NCBI GenBank assembly: GCA_025354565.1
Contig: JANXMQ010000069.1
Coordinates: forward strand, 21,259 to 85,258
Length of the DNA: 64,000 nucleotides
Direction of reading: 5' to 3'
Source of the DNA: Akkermansiaceae bacterium
GTDB taxonomy: Bacteria > Verrucomicrobiota > Verrucomicrobiia > Verrucomicrobiales > Akkermansiaceae
The position numbers were made by a program, and so were the translations under genes. Positions within the stretch are counted from its first letter, which is position 1. Every line of letters begins with the position of its first letter. The notes beneath the pieces are model-generated. The model worked only from the letters and a program-made list of their open reading frames with translations, was not told the origin of the DNA and made no database searches. Of the stretch, positions 9,646 to 22,084 are shown one piece after another.

Positions 9646-11514
9646 ATGAACACAAACATCCAGATTTTTTCCCCGGAACGCATCGCCCGACTTGCGGATA
9701 CCATGTCGATCGCGGCGGATGAGCTTGCGGCGATCATCAGGCAGGGTTTCTCGCAAATCTATCCGACTGGAGCCTGGCTCTTCCACGAATCCGCGCCCCG
9801 GCTGTGGATGGGCATCGTCGAGGAAGGGGAAATTGAAATCGTGCGCGGCAACCACGGCAGCAGCACTCGCCTCGCCACGCTCACCCGGGGCAGTGCCTTC
9901 AGTGAGGGGGTGATGTTGGATGATCTGCCGCACTCGGCCTCTGCCATCGCGCTGACCGAGGTGCGGGTTTGGCTGGTTCCTCGCGTGGTGTTTGAACAGC
10001 TTCGCGCTGAGAAACCGGAGGTCTTCTATCGGATGGTCGGCCACATCGCCCGCCGTTTAAGTGCGCGACTGTTAGCTTCTAACGAGCACCTCGTTTCCGG
10101 CCGCTCGCCGGTCATCGCCACCTGGCGCAAGGAGCACGATTCGCTCGGCGAGCGCGAGCTGCCGGACACCGCTTACTACGGCGTGCAAACTTTGCGGGGG
10201 ATGGAAAATTTCCCCATCTCCGGCATCCCGCTCCACCATTTCAGCCACTTCGTTCGTAGCCTCGCCTATGTGAAGAAAGCCGCTGCCCGCGCGAACCAGG
10301 AACTCGGCGTCGTGCTGCCGGACCGCGCCGCTGCAATCATCGCCGCTTGCGACGAGATCATCGCCGGGAAGTGGCACCAGCATTTCACCATCGACATGAT
10401 CCAAGGCGGTGCCGGCACCTCGACAAACATGAACGCCAACGAGGTCATCGCCAACCGCGCCCTCGAAATCCTCGGCCACCGCAAGGGCCAATACGAATTC
10501 CTCCACCCGAATGACGACGTCAACCGCTCGCAATCGACCAACGACGCCTACCCAACCGCCATCAAGCTCGGCGTCATACTAACCATGCGCGACGCCACCT
10601 CCGCTCTGCGCGAGTTGCAAGCCTCGCTCATCGCTAAAGCGGGCGAATTTGCCGACGTTTTGAAAATGGGCCGCACCGAGAACCAGGACGCTGTGCCGAT
10701 GACCCTTGGTCAGGAATTCAGCGCGTATGCCTCGATGATCGGCGACGGCATCCGCTACATCGAGCGCGCTGCCGGGGAATTTCTCGACGTCAACATGGGA
10801 GCCACCGCCGTCGGCACCGGCATCAACAGCCCGCCCGGCTATGCGGAGCTCTGCACTCGGCATTTGGCCCAAGTCAGCGGCCTGCCTGTGCGCCTCGCGG
10901 AGAATCTCGTACAGTCCACCCAAGACAGCGGCTCGTTCGCGTTGATGAGCGGTTCGATGAAAACCGCGGCCGTCCAACTTTCAAAAATCTGCAACGACCT
11001 CCGCTGGCTCTCGTCCGGCCCGCGCTGTGGACTTTATGAAATCCGCCTGCCCGCCATGCAACCCGGCTCTTCAATCATGCCCGGCAAGGTGAACCCCGTC
11101 ATCCCGGAAATGGTTAGCCAAGTTTGCTATCAGATCATCGGCGCGGACGTGACAATCTCCATGGCTTGCGAGGCTAGTGAACTGGAACTCAACATGGCCG
11201 AACCGATCATCGCCTTCAACTTGTTCTTCGGCCTCACCCTGCTGCGCAACGCCGCCATCGCTCTGCACACCCGCTGCATCTCCGGCATCGAGGCGAACCG
11301 CGAGCGCTGCCTGGCATATGTGCAAAACTCCATCGGCCTCGTCACCGCGCTCAACCCAGTGCTCGGGTATGAAAAAAGTGCGGCCATCGCTAAGGAAGCC
11401 CTTGCCACCGGGTCCAGCGTTTACAGCCTCGTGCTGGAAAAAGGCTGGCTCAGTAAGGAGCAGTTAGACGATCTCCTCACGCCGGAAAAAATGACCCGTC
11501 CGCGGCCATCCTGA
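9646..11514 (+). CDS. Aspartate ammonia-lyase with N-terminal cyclic-nucleotide-binding domain
   Basis: The C-terminal part (about 155-610) is an aspartase of the fumarase/aspartase superfamily, which converts L-aspartate to fumarate and ammonia: it has GGAGTSTNMNANEVIAN, RSQSTNDAYPTA and the signature GSSIMPGKVNP (474-484). The N-terminal 140 residues form a Crp-type cyclic-nucleotide-binding beta roll (LFHESAPRLWMGIVEEGEIE, RGSAFSEGVMLDD) with no helix-turn-helix. At 622 residues the protein exceeds a normal aspartase (about 470) by exactly this domain. This suggests allosteric control of aspartate breakdown by a small ligand, but whether it binds cAMP cannot be told. The start is MNTNIQIF, just after the promoter. 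Its 3' end overlaps the convergent DUF1802 gene by 38 bp. Confidence 0.88.
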   Translation: MNTNIQIFSPERIARLADTMSIAADELAAIIRQGFSQIYPTGAWLFHESAPRLWMGIVEEGEIEIVRGNHGSSTRLATLTRGSAFSEGVMLDDLPHSASAIALTEVRVWLVPRVVFEQLRAEKPEVFYRMVGHIARRLSARLLASNEHLVSGRSPVIATWRKEHDSLGERELPDTAYYGVQTLRGMENFPISGIPLHHFSHFVRSLAYVKKAAARANQELGVVLPDRAAAIIAACDEIIAGKWHQHFTIDMIQGGAGTSTNMNANEVIANRALEILGHRKGQYEFLHPNDDVNRSQSTNDAYPTAIKLGVILTMRDATSALRELQASLIAKAGEFADVLKMGRTENQDAVPMTLGQEFSAYASMIGDGIRYIERAAGEFLDVNMGATAVGTGINSPPGYAELCTRHLAQVSGLPVRLAENLVQSTQDSGSFALMSGSMKTAAVQLSKICNDLRWLSSGPRCGLYEIRLPAMQPGSSIMPGKVNPVIPEMVSQVCYQIIGADVTISMACEASELELNMAEPIIAFNLFFGLTLLRNAAIALHTRCISGIEANRERCLAYVQNSIGLVTALNPVLGYEKSAAIAKEALATGSSVYSLVLEKGWLSKEQLDDLLTPEKMTRPRPS

Positions 11515-12058
11515 CTTCTAGCAGGTTGAAAGTCTCGTCATCAATCACCGTTCTAGCAGAGTCCATCCAGTCCATCGGCGGCGGCGGGAGATTCACCCAA
11601 CTACGACAGCCGCCGTAATTCGCTTCATAGGGAAATTCCCAAGGCGTGGCGAGTTCCCGGACCCGGATCAGCGCGAGATGGATGCTGCCCGCCGCCATGC
11701 CCTTGCCCTCCCAGTTGAAACGCTCACTAACTGTTTTCTCGGCGTAGATGTGGTATGGGACCAGCGCGGCGACCTGGCCCAAAACAGTTAGAGTGACCGC
11801 CCAGATGGCTTCCGCATGGTGGGTGATGCGGATGAGGTCGCCCGGTTGCCATTCGGGCAGGAGGCTCACCTCGCCTTCCCGGATCTGATCTGCAAGCGCG
11901 TGGAAACGGGTGGGAAACAGAAAAAACGACTCGTGAGCGAAGGAAAATCCCTGACGTCCTTCATGGATCCCGCCTTTGCGCAGGAGGATCGCCTGCCGCC
12001 CGGATGCCAGGGCGTCGCAAACCACCTGCCATTCTTTGAAGCCGATGGAAGCACTCAT
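11477..12058 (-). CDS. DUF1802 family protein
   Basis: A 193-residue protein that opens with GFKEWQVVCDALASGRQ, ILLRKGGI and FFLFPTRFHALADQI, the hallmark start of DUF1802. The function of the family is not known. It is soluble, without signal or membrane segments. It lies 6 bp downstream of a small zinc-ribbon gene on the same strand, and its 3' end overlaps the aspartase gene tail to tail. Confidence 0.8.
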   Translation of the reverse strand: MSASIGFKEWQVVCDALASGRQAILLRKGGIHEGRQGFSFAHESFFLFPTRFHALADQIREGEVSLLPEWQPGDLIRITHHAEAIWAVTLTVLGQVAALVPYHIYAEKTVSERFNWEGKGMAAGSIHLALIRVRELATPWEFPYEANYGGCRSWVNLPPPPMDWMDSARTVIDDETFNLLEVRMAADGSFFPA

Positions 12059-12064
12059 GAAATC

Positions 12065-12295
12065 TCAGCCGAGGTCATCGGCGGTGACCGACGTTTGCTC
12101 TCGCGAGCCAAGAATCCGCGCTTGGAGCACCACACGATCCGGCGCGGCGTCGAAGCGATAGCTGTGGCAGTTCGGGCAGAGCGCGGCAGCACTGCCAACG
12201 ATCGAGTCGCAGCCCTCGCAGACTTTGTAGCCTGTGGGGTTAGCGGCGATCTTTGCAGCAGCGGCGGCGCGATTCGGTGGCGGGGATTCGGGCAT
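12065..12295 (-). CDS. Small zinc-ribbon protein
   Basis: A 76-residue protein when started at MPESPPPNR; the upstream ORF-track extension overlaps the rpsT terminator and is rejected. It has one CxxC...CxxC zinc ribbon (CEGC and CPNC, 11 residues between) followed by HSYRFD. The role is unknown; such ribbons often bind nucleic acid or a protein partner. The 6-bp gap to the DUF1802 gene implies cotranscription. Confidence 0.7.
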   Translation of the reverse strand: MPESPPPNRAAAAAKIAANPTGYKVCEGCDSIVGSAAALCPNCHSYRFDAAPDRVVLQARILGSREQTSVTADDLG

Positions 12296-12304
12296 GGTGG
12301 AGAT

Positions 12305-12335
12305 GAAAAAAGCGGCACCGGAGAACCGGTCCGCT
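12305..12335 (-). terminator. Rho-independent terminator downstream of rpsT
   Basis: On the minus strand, AGCGG-ACCGG pairs with CCGGT-CCGCT around a 4-nt loop, with one bulged base, followed by TTTTTT. It separates rpsT from the zinc-ribbon gene. Confidence 0.8.
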
Positions 12336-12373
12336 TGTTTCGTTGGATTGCATGAAACCGGCTGACTGGCCAA

Positions 12374-12637
12374 TCAGGCGATGGCGGCAATTGCCCTCGC
12401 GGTTTTGCTCTTCATGTTAGCAGCTTTATTCGGATGAATCAAGTTGCGCTTTGCAGCCTTGTCCGCGACGGAGGAAAATACCGAGCTGGCAGCCGAGGCG
12501 GCGGCTTTGTCACCGGCGGCGATCGCCGTAAGAACCTTCTTGCGAAGCGTCTTCATACGGCTTTTTTCAGCGCGATTGCGTTCGGTCCGGACGACGGTTT
12601 GACGTGCGCGTTTGATTGAAGATTTGTGATTGGCCAT
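12374..12637 (-). CDS. rpsT: 30S ribosomal protein S20
   Basis: S20, 87 residues from [14 protein letters not shown]; the 24-residue ORF-track extension is rejected. It is Lys/Arg/Ala-rich and helical with the conserved [15 protein letters not shown] and a C-terminal [16 protein letters not shown]. It binds 16S rRNA during 30S assembly. A strong promoter (TTGACA, 16 bp, TATTTT) is about 45-70 bp upstream, and a terminator follows the stop. Confidence 0.97.
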   Translation of the reverse strand: MANHKSSIKRARQTVVRTERNRAEKSRMKTLRKKVLTAIAAGDKAAASAASSVFSSVADKAAKRNLIHPNKAANMKSKTARAIAAIA

Positions 12638-12681
12638 GGTCTTATTGTAAAATAAATCAGTCGCCGGGTGGCGGGCGGGGG

Positions 12682-12709
12682 AAAATAGGAATTTCAGCGC
12701 AGGTGTCAA
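12682..12709 (-). promoter_or_regulatory. Sigma70 promoter of rpsT
   Basis: Minus-strand TTGACA (12704-12709), 16-bp spacer, TATTTT (12682-12687): a near-consensus promoter, fitting a ribosomal protein gene. Confidence 0.75.
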
Positions 12710-12728
12710 GCGCCTGTTTCAAAAGATC

Positions 12729-13367
12729 TCAGCCGCGTGAGTGAAAACCGCCATTTCCATTGGATGCGGTGTCCTCATTCGCCTTGCTGCTCTGGATCGA
12801 ACCGCGGATCACGAAGACATCGGCTCCGGTGCCGATGCGGTTGTAAAGGTCCGCCACGTCGCGGCTGCCCATGCGAATGCAGCCGAAGGAGGCAGGTGCA
12901 CCCAAGTAGCGCTCTTCCGGGGTGCCATGAATGTAAATGGTACGGCGGAAGGCGTTCTGGTTGCGGGACTCGGTGCCGGTCAGCCAGAGGATCCGCGTGA
13001 CCACGGGATCGCGGCCGGGTGCGTTCGGCTTGAGAACCTCACCGGTGGGCCGGCGGCATTTGAAAACACTGCCTACCGGGGCATTGTCGCCGATTTTTTT
13101 CGCAACCTGAAGCCGTCCGAGCGGGGTGCAGTTACTGTTAGGACGATCCCCGACGCCGAATTTGGAGGTGGAAATCTTGTAAGCCTTGACCGGAGTGCCA
13201 TCGTGAACGAGCAGCATTTTCTGATCACGCACGCTTACGATCATTTTATTGTGGGTATCCCCGCCATTGAAAGCGAACGAGTCCGAGCCGCAACTGGAGA
13301 ACCCGAGTGCTGCCAAGAGGCTGAGCGAGGCGAGAAAAAGCACGCGCGGCAGTGGAATTCCGTTCAT
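12729..13367 (-). CDS. L,D-transpeptidase (YkuD) lipoprotein
   Basis: A 212-residue protein started at MNGIPLPRVLF, whose ATG overlaps the stop of the upstream glycosyltransferase (ATGA), indicating translational coupling. A signal peptide ends in a lipobox-like LGFSSC. The YkuD domain follows, with the catalytic block HGTPEERYLG and ASFGCIRM (His, Ser, Gly, Cys, Arg). These enzymes form 3-3 peptidoglycan cross-links or attach proteins to peptidoglycan. The tail after about residue 190 is a low-complexity Ser/Asn/Gly stretch. The upstream GT2 partner points to a shared cell-envelope role. Confidence 0.88.
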   Translation of the reverse strand: MNGIPLPRVLFLASLSLLAALGFSSCGSDSFAFNGGDTHNKMIVSVRDQKMLLVHDGTPVKAYKISTSKFGVGDRPNSNCTPLGRLQVAKKIGDNAPVGSVFKCRRPTGEVLKPNAPGRDPVVTRILWLTGTESRNQNAFRRTIYIHGTPEERYLGAPASFGCIRMGSRDVADLYNRIGTGADVFVIRGSIQSSKANEDTASNGNGGFHSRG

Positions 13368-14872
13368 GGTGTTTTGCGATTCACGATCTTCGCGACCGCT
13401 GCCTCCGGGGCGGATGGCAGAAGACGGACCAAAGAAGATAAGGATGTATAAAAGAATCCGACGGGGAATGGAAGCAAAAGAATCGCGGAAGGCCAATTTG
13501 CGCTCATCGCGGCATCAACAACGACGAAGAGGAAGAAAAACCCGAATAGCAGCTCGACGAAGGGCGTGAGCGTTTTCATGGCCTTATAGCTGCTTTTTTT
13601 CCAATCGCTGCGGCGGTTCTGGCCGATGCCGTATTTCGGGGTGCGGACGAAGGCGCTCTGATGATTGAAGATCGCTTCGAGCACTGCCTTGGTATTGCTG
13701 ATGGACATGCCGATGCCGAGGGCGAGCAGCAGCGGGAGGTAGGGGATTTCTTTCCACCATGAGCCGGGTCGCAGCGCCTTTTGGGCAACCATGTAGAACA
13801 CGATCACGGAGACCGACGAGAAGAAGAATATCGGGACGTTGACGATGTAATAGGTGAGTTTTCCAAAATCCGGCTGCCACTGCTGGTTCGGATAGATCAG
13901 GAAGCACAGGCAGATGAGGAGTAGGTAGGCGAAATTCGAGGTGAGATGGGCGGTGGCCTCCATCTTGATGAAGAGCGGCACGTCGCTTTTCCAAATGGCC
14001 GGGAGGACTTTTTTGCAAACTTGGATCGAACCCTTGGTCCAGCGGTGTTGTTGGCTTTTGAAGCCGTCCATATCGACCGGCAGCTCGGCGGGCGTTTCCA
14101 CATCGTTGAGGAAAATGAAGCGCCAACCCTTGAGCTGGGCGCGGTAGCTGAGGTCCATGTCCTCGGTGAGCGTGTCGTGTTCCCAGCCTCCGGCGTCGGC
14201 GATACAGGATTTCCGCCAGATACCGCCGGTGCCATTGAAGGTGAAAAACCGGCCGGAACGATTGCGGGCGGTCTGCTCCAGCTCCAAATGGCCGTCGAGA
14301 AACATCGCCTGGATGCGGGTGAGCACGTTGTAGGTCCGATTCAGGTGGCCCCAACGCGTCTGGATCATGCCGATTTTATCATCGGAGAAATAGTGGATCG
14401 TTTTTTGCAGCAGGTCTGGATTCGGGACAAAGTCGGCATCGAGGATGAGTAGAAATTCGCCTTTTGCGAAGCGGATGCCGTTCTCTAGCGCGCCCGCCTT
14501 GTAGCCGGTGCGGTCGGTCCGGTGGATGTGCTCGGCATCGAAACCACGGGCCTTCAAGCCCTCGATCCCAGCCCGGCAAATTTCCACCGTCTGATCCGTC
14601 GAGTCATCCAAAAGCTGGATCTGGATCTTGTCCTGCGGGTAATCCAGCGCGGAAACCGAGGCTAGGAGGCGGTCCACGACGTGCATCTCGTTGAAAACCG
14701 GAAGCTGGATGGTCACCAAGGGCAGTTCCGCGAACAATTCCTTGGGATGCGGATGCTTGCGCGAGTGTTTCAGGTAGAGAAAAACGATCGTCAGACGATG
14801 CGAGCCATAGCCAGCCAAGCCGATGAGGACGACAATATACGAAGCATACCAAAGTGGTGAGGACCAGTCCAT
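13364..14872 (-). CDS. Processive family 2 glycosyltransferase (cellulose synthase-like)
   Basis: A 502-residue membrane protein. An N-terminal helix precedes a GT-A domain with VTIQLPVFNE, LLDDSTDQT, a DxD at LILDADFVPNP, the TED motif LTEDMDLSYR and the QxxRW motif QQHRW, which marks processive GT2 enzymes. Four or more C-terminal helices form the export path. Such enzymes polymerise beta-glycans or glucosylate lipids; the closest group is the CESA_CaSu_A2-like set with unknown product. It is translationally coupled to the L,D-transpeptidase. No PilZ domain is seen. Confidence 0.88.
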   Translation of the reverse strand: MDWSSPLWYASYIVVLIGLAGYGSHRLTIVFLYLKHSRKHPHPKELFAELPLVTIQLPVFNEMHVVDRLLASVSALDYPQDKIQIQLLDDSTDQTVEICRAGIEGLKARGFDAEHIHRTDRTGYKAGALENGIRFAKGEFLLILDADFVPNPDLLQKTIHYFSDDKIGMIQTRWGHLNRTYNVLTRIQAMFLDGHLELEQTARNRSGRFFTFNGTGGIWRKSCIADAGGWEHDTLTEDMDLSYRAQLKGWRFIFLNDVETPAELPVDMDGFKSQQHRWTKGSIQVCKKVLPAIWKSDVPLFIKMEATAHLTSNFAYLLLICLCFLIYPNQQWQPDFGKLTYYIVNVPIFFFSSVSVIVFYMVAQKALRPGSWWKEIPYLPLLLALGIGMSISNTKAVLEAIFNHQSAFVRTPKYGIGQNRRSDWKKSSYKAMKTLTPFVELLFGFFFLFVVVDAAMSANWPSAILLLPFPVGFFYTSLSSLVRLLPSAPEAAVAKIVNRKTP

Positions 14873-15183
14873 AAAGGTGGGGAAAATCGGAGTTCAGGCG
14901 GATGTTCCGAGCCCTCGGTATGATAACAGGCCAGTGCTCGGCTGCTGGGTCGGTGATCCATTGTACCACGGTGCCAGACGCCGCAGGCAAGCGGGAAACG
15001 GGCCACGAGTCAAGCCCCAAGTCGGGGTCCGAAATTTCCAGCGTGGCATGTGTTGTCTTGAAAATCGAAATTAGCCGGAATGGGTGCCTGGTTTTTGACT
15101 GCGTTCGTGGACCTAGTCTGACCCGGCGGGGTTTTTCTTTCCATTCTGCATGCGATCCGCCACGTTGCCGCCCTTTCCCGATC
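14873..15183. other. Divergent intergenic region upstream of leuS
   Basis: About 310 bp between the glycosyltransferase (minus) and leuS (plus). The leuS ORF is open through this region, but no LeuRS-like residues precede [11 protein letters not shown] see no T-box, leader peptide or convincing promoter pair. Confidence 0.5.
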
Positions 15184-18401
<3,218 letters not shown>

Positions 18402-18402
<1 letters not shown>

Positions 18403-18437
18403 ACGCGGCGTGCCGCTCAAGCATTTCGCGCCGCGTT
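18402..18437. terminator. Hairpin at the convergent ends of leuS and the isomerase-like gene
   Basis: AACGCGGCG/CGCCGCGTT stem with an 18-nt loop spanning both 3' ends. There is no T-run, so it may be only a weak or factor-dependent terminator. Confidence 0.45.
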
Positions 18438-19281
18438 ACTTCGCCCACTCGGCTTTCGTAAAGTCGATGGTCTCCTTGATTTTGGGGACGCTGTCTTTCC
18501 AGTCGTTTTCATGCTCGACGGAAAAATGTCCTTTGAACCCTTGGGCCTTGAGTTCGGCAACGCAGGCGGCGACATCGACAACACCTTTCCCAGCGGGAAC
18601 TACCTCGCCTTTCGGGCCAAATTCGGACTTGTCCTTGAGGTGGACGCTGATGATGTGACCCTTGAGAATGTGCAGGCATTCGATGGGTTTTAACCCGGAA
18701 GTACACCAGTGACCGAGGTCCGCACAGGCCCCGATCCGTGGATCGCGGCTCTCGACGACGCCACGGATGTAAAGCGGATGCCAAACCTTGTAGCTGGGAT
18801 TCGACATCGATCCGCTGTGCTCATGAAAGGCGACCTTGATGTCGTATTCCTTCACCGCAGCTTCCCAATCGGCCACGAGTTCGGTTGATTCCGTGCAAAC
18901 GCTATAGAGTCCCATGGTTTTGGCGAACTCCATGATTTTATGAATTTCGGCAGCGTTGGAGGCACCGACGACGCCGTAGTTGACGGGGTAAATGCCTTGT
19001 CGTGTGCATTCGTCCTTGAGCGCCTTGATGGCCTCGGGACTGGCGTTGTGATGGACGATTTCGCCCTTGGCCGAGTCCGGGCGAAGCTTCTGACCGGGGT
19101 AGAATTCGATGATCTTACCGCCGGCTTCCTTGGTTTTAGCGATGGCCTCGAAGGCGCTGAACTCTTTGAAGGAGTATGCCTGACAGCCAATGGCGAGGCC
19201 GTTATCACGGGCCTCATCAGGAATCGGGGCGGCGGTGAGTTTCAGTGCAAGGCCGAGTGTGAGTAGGAGGAAGAAGCGCAT
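18436..19281 (-). CDS. Secreted sugar phosphate isomerase/epimerase-like protein
   Basis: A 281-residue protein from MRFFLLLTLGLALKLTAA, a signal peptide; the 16-residue ORF-track extension is rejected. The mature part is a xylose isomerase-like TIM barrel: GCQAYSFKEFSAFEAI, VNYGVVGASNA, VAFHEHSG, GACADLGHW, ISVHLKDK and HFSVEHEND carry the metal-binding Glu/Asp/His series. Such exported AP-endonuclease-2-like proteins are numerous in Verrucomicrobia and Planctomycetes and are linked to sugar degradation; the substrate is unknown. It is a single gene, convergent with leuS. Confidence 0.8.
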   Translation of the reverse strand: MRFFLLLTLGLALKLTAAPIPDEARDNGLAIGCQAYSFKEFSAFEAIAKTKEAGGKIIEFYPGQKLRPDSAKGEIVHHNASPEAIKALKDECTRQGIYPVNYGVVGASNAAEIHKIMEFAKTMGLYSVCTESTELVADWEAAVKEYDIKVAFHEHSGSMSNPSYKVWHPLYIRGVVESRDPRIGACADLGHWCTSGLKPIECLHILKGHIISVHLKDKSEFGPKGEVVPAGKGVVDVAACVAELKAQGFKGHFSVEHENDWKDSVPKIKETIDFTKAEWAK

Positions 19282-19816
19282 GTTGGTTTTTATTTCTCTG
19301 AGGTTTTCGCAACGAGGCTGCCAAAGCAAGGAAAACCATGGCTCGGTTACGATTACATCCGTGAAGACCCGCCGGAGCGATCCCTGCCAAAGTCGGGCGT
19401 GATGATGAATCTAATTTCATTTGGACAATGCCTTGAATGAGCTCGGCTCAACCTCCGCCCCGATCATTGGAAGCGAGTGTATATGGATTCTGGGAGCAAA
19501 TTTTTTTCTCGGGAAATCCTCGACCGCTTGAGATTTCCGTTACTTCACAAGCACCAACCTCTTGCGCGAGATATCATGGGATCGGCAGCGTTTGACGACA
19601 GAATCGTCACCATCCGCCAGCGCGACTTGGCCCGTCTTGTGCTGCAAAAGTTTGATGACCTTGGACTATTCATTGAAACGAAATCGTTGCCAAAATATTG
19701 CCCGCTCCGTCATGGAAACCCACTAGTTTTCGTCTGATCTAGCCGAAATGGCCGCTGATTTCTCAAATGCACATCCAGCCCGCCACTAGGACCCAGCCAA
19801 TCAAGACGCTTTTGAT
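19282..19816. other. Intergenic region upstream of the PEP-CTERM gene
   Basis: About 535 bp. One ORF (19477-19737, plus, 86 codons) is open but resembles no family I know and has no start signal; it is left uncalled. The region is visibly more AT-rich than its flanks and should hold the divergent promoters. Confidence 0.4.
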
Positions 19817-21889
19817 ATGAAACCAAGATTCATTAGGATAATAAATCCACCTTGTGCTGCACTCACCTTAGCGGTGGCTTTCGCTACTGGTGTGCAGGCA
19901 GCGGATCAATTTTTCGATGGTTCCACCACTAACGCCCTGACCACCTCCAAATGGGGAGCGACCAACGCGGGACCGTTTACGAGTGCCTTTACCAGTGGCA
20001 ACACCGCTGTTTTCGCCACAGTCAACGGTACCGGTAGCGGTGCAAGTGGAATCACCGTGGCAGGTATTCGTGCGGAAGAAAATTTTACTCTTAGCTCACC
20101 AACTGGCACACTCGCCACCGGAGGTACAGTAGCGACCGTGAATGTGTTCAGCGGTAAGACACTTGATTTGGGTTCCCTGAGTCTTTCCACCGCTGCAGGC
20201 ACGGGTTTTAACAAAACAGGTAGTGGTGTCTTCGCCACTGCTGGCAGTACCTATACGGGTGGTTTCACGCTCACTGCGGGGACCATCATTGCTCGCGGGG
20301 TGAATGCGATGGGTTCTGGTGGTGCGCTCACCTTAAACGGAGGGACTGTGGCAGGTAGTGCAACCCGCGATTTTACAGGTAAATACACCAGCGGCATCAC
20401 CGTTGGTGGTAATGTCCAATTTGGCGAGCTTGCTGCAAATGTTGCCTTGGCTAACGACGCGGCCAATCTGACTTATACCAACAACATGGCGCTAGGCGGT
20501 ACCAATCGCATCCTCACGCTTGGGAACGCAGGCAGCGTAGCGTTCGGTGGCGTGATTTCAAACACGGGCGGAGTTGGAGTTACCTTCGCCGCAACTACGG
20601 GCGGAACAGGACGGTTCGATGTGACCGGCACGGCCAACACCTATACCGGCACCACTACCATCACGGGTGGCGAAGTGCGCTTTACTTCGGATGCAAGTCT
20701 GGGAACTGCCCCGGGTTCCCTTACGGCCAACAGCATCGTTATTGATGGCGGCAGATTCGCCACGCTCAACGGCGCGACCTATACGCTGAATTCCAACCGT
20801 GGTATCCAGATCGGGGCGACGGCGGGTACAGCCATAAGCACACCTGGCAGTGGTATTCTGACCTACAACGGCGTCATCGCCGACAAAACGACCACAACCG
20901 GCGCATGGGCCAAACAAGGCGGTGGTACTCTCGCTCTCGGTGGTGTGAGCACCTACAGCGGCAGCACCAGCATCAACAGCGGTATCCTCCAACTCACCAC
21001 CGGTAATGACCGCTTGCCCACCGGTACCGTGGTCAGCATTGGTCAGTCTGCGAGCGCCAACCTCGGCACACTCGATCTCAATAGTCGCAACCAGCAAATC
21101 GCCGGCCTCGTCTCTACCAGCGGCACCAGCGTCTCCACGACGCTGAAGAACACCGTTACTTCCACCGCAGCGGCCACGTTTACCCTCGGCGGTAGCGGCA
21201 CTTATGCTTATGGCGACGGCACAGCGGCGAATTCCGGGGTGATCACCGGTGCCATTTCCTTGGTTAAAAACGGCAGCGGCACTCAGACGCTGGGTGATAC
21301 GAATACCTATAACGGCACCACCACTGTCAACAACGGCAAGTTGCTCATCAACGGCAACATCTCCACCAGCATCACCACGGTGAATAACGGCGGCACACTT
21401 GGCGGCTCGGGAACAGTCGGTGCGGTGACGGTCAATTCCGGTGGCACGCTGGCACCCGGCAACAGCCCTGGCATCCTTTCCGCTGGCGATACCAGTCTCT
21501 TGGCCGGGTCCACCTTGGGTATCGAGATCGACGGCACCACCATCGGCAGCCAATACGATCAGTTCAACGTCACTGGCACGGTGTCGCTGGCGGGTTTGCT
21601 TTCCGTCACCCCCAGTCTCGCCCTTGCCGACAATACCTTGTTCTTCATTCTAGCCAACGACAGTACGGATGCGATTACCGGTACTTTCAGCAACGCCCCG
21701 ATCAATGGGACGGTTTACAAATTCGGCACTCAGGATTTCCAAATCAGTTATTTCGGTAATTACACGGGCGGGGGCCTCGGCACGTTCACTGGTGGCAACG
21801 ACATTGTCCTCAGGGCGATTCCCGAACCGGCCACTGCGCTTGTTGGTTCGCTGGGCCTGCTCGCCCTGCTACGCCGTCGCCGCGCCTGA
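19817..21889 (+). CDS. PEP-CTERM protein with autotransporter-associated beta-strand repeats
   Basis: A 690-residue secreted protein. A signal peptide (ending GVQAA) is followed by a Gly/Thr/Asn/Ser-rich beta-helix with recurrent units such as GGTLALGGVSTYSGSTSINS and NTYNGTTTVNNGKLLI, the passenger-associated repeat type. Near the C-terminus come GGTLAPGNSPGILS and the sorting signal IPEPATALVGSLGLLALL followed by RRRRA. PEP-CTERM tails are cleaved by exosortase (EpsH/XrtA-like), and these proteins are tied to exopolysaccharide and the cell surface; no exosortase is in this window. No outer-membrane barrel is present, so it is not a classical autotransporter. Confidence 0.92.
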   Translation: MKPRFIRIINPPCAALTLAVAFATGVQAADQFFDGSTTNALTTSKWGATNAGPFTSAFTSGNTAVFATVNGTGSGASGITVAGIRAEENFTLSSPTGTLATGGTVATVNVFSGKTLDLGSLSLSTAAGTGFNKTGSGVFATAGSTYTGGFTLTAGTIIARGVNAMGSGGALTLNGGTVAGSATRDFTGKYTSGITVGGNVQFGELAANVALANDAANLTYTNNMALGGTNRILTLGNAGSVAFGGVISNTGGVGVTFAATTGGTGRFDVTGTANTYTGTTTITGGEVRFTSDASLGTAPGSLTANSIVIDGGRFATLNGATYTLNSNRGIQIGATAGTAISTPGSGILTYNGVIADKTTTTGAWAKQGGGTLALGGVSTYSGSTSINSGILQLTTGNDRLPTGTVVSIGQSASANLGTLDLNSRNQQIAGLVSTSGTSVSTTLKNTVTSTAAATFTLGGSGTYAYGDGTAANSGVITGAISLVKNGSGTQTLGDTNTYNGTTTVNNGKLLINGNISTSITTVNNGGTLGGSGTVGAVTVNSGGTLAPGNSPGILSAGDTSLLAGSTLGIEIDGTTIGSQYDQFNVTGTVSLAGLLSVTPSLALADNTLFFILANDSTDAITGTFSNAPINGTVYKFGTQDFQISYFGNYTGGGLGTFTGGNDIVLRAIPEPATALVGSLGLLALLRRRRA

Positions 21890-21922
21890 TTATTTCTGCT
21901 AGCTCGTGTCGTGTTATGGCAG

Positions 21923-21955
21923 ATGGCGGATCGCTACGGCGGTCCGCCATTTTTT
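21923..21955 (+). terminator. Rho-independent terminator of the PEP-CTERM gene
   Basis: ATGGCGGA/TCCGCCAT stem followed by TTTTTT, 34 bp after the stop. Confidence 0.85.
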
Positions 21956-21991
21956 CTGCCTGAGACGTGCGGCATTTTCCCTGGTTGTGGC

Positions 21992-22020
21992 TTGACCCGC
22001 TTCCGTCACACCGCCAGTGT
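21992..22020 (+). promoter_or_regulatory. Likely promoter of ilvC
   Basis: TTGACC, 17 bp, CAGTGT. The -35 matches that of other promoters in this window (32434, 33695). About 60 nt of leader remain before the ATG. Confidence 0.5.
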
Positions 22021-22084
22021 GCCGCCCCGCCGCATGCCCCGATGGCAGCGGCGCAACCTAACTGAACCAACCTACCGCTCCGCC

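Noticed and set aside
14873-15183. T-box or leucine leader peptide upstream of leuS
   Set aside because: No specifier-loop or T-box core sequence and no Leu-rich short ORF followed by a terminator.
19477-19737. 86-codon ORF in the gap before the PEP-CTERM gene
   Set aside because: No family resemblance, no promoter or ribosome site recognised. Kept only as a note in the intergenic entry.
20558-21553. Minus-strand ORF of 331 codons within the PEP-CTERM gene
   Set aside because: Shadow created by the repetitive coding sequence; no domain and no start signal.
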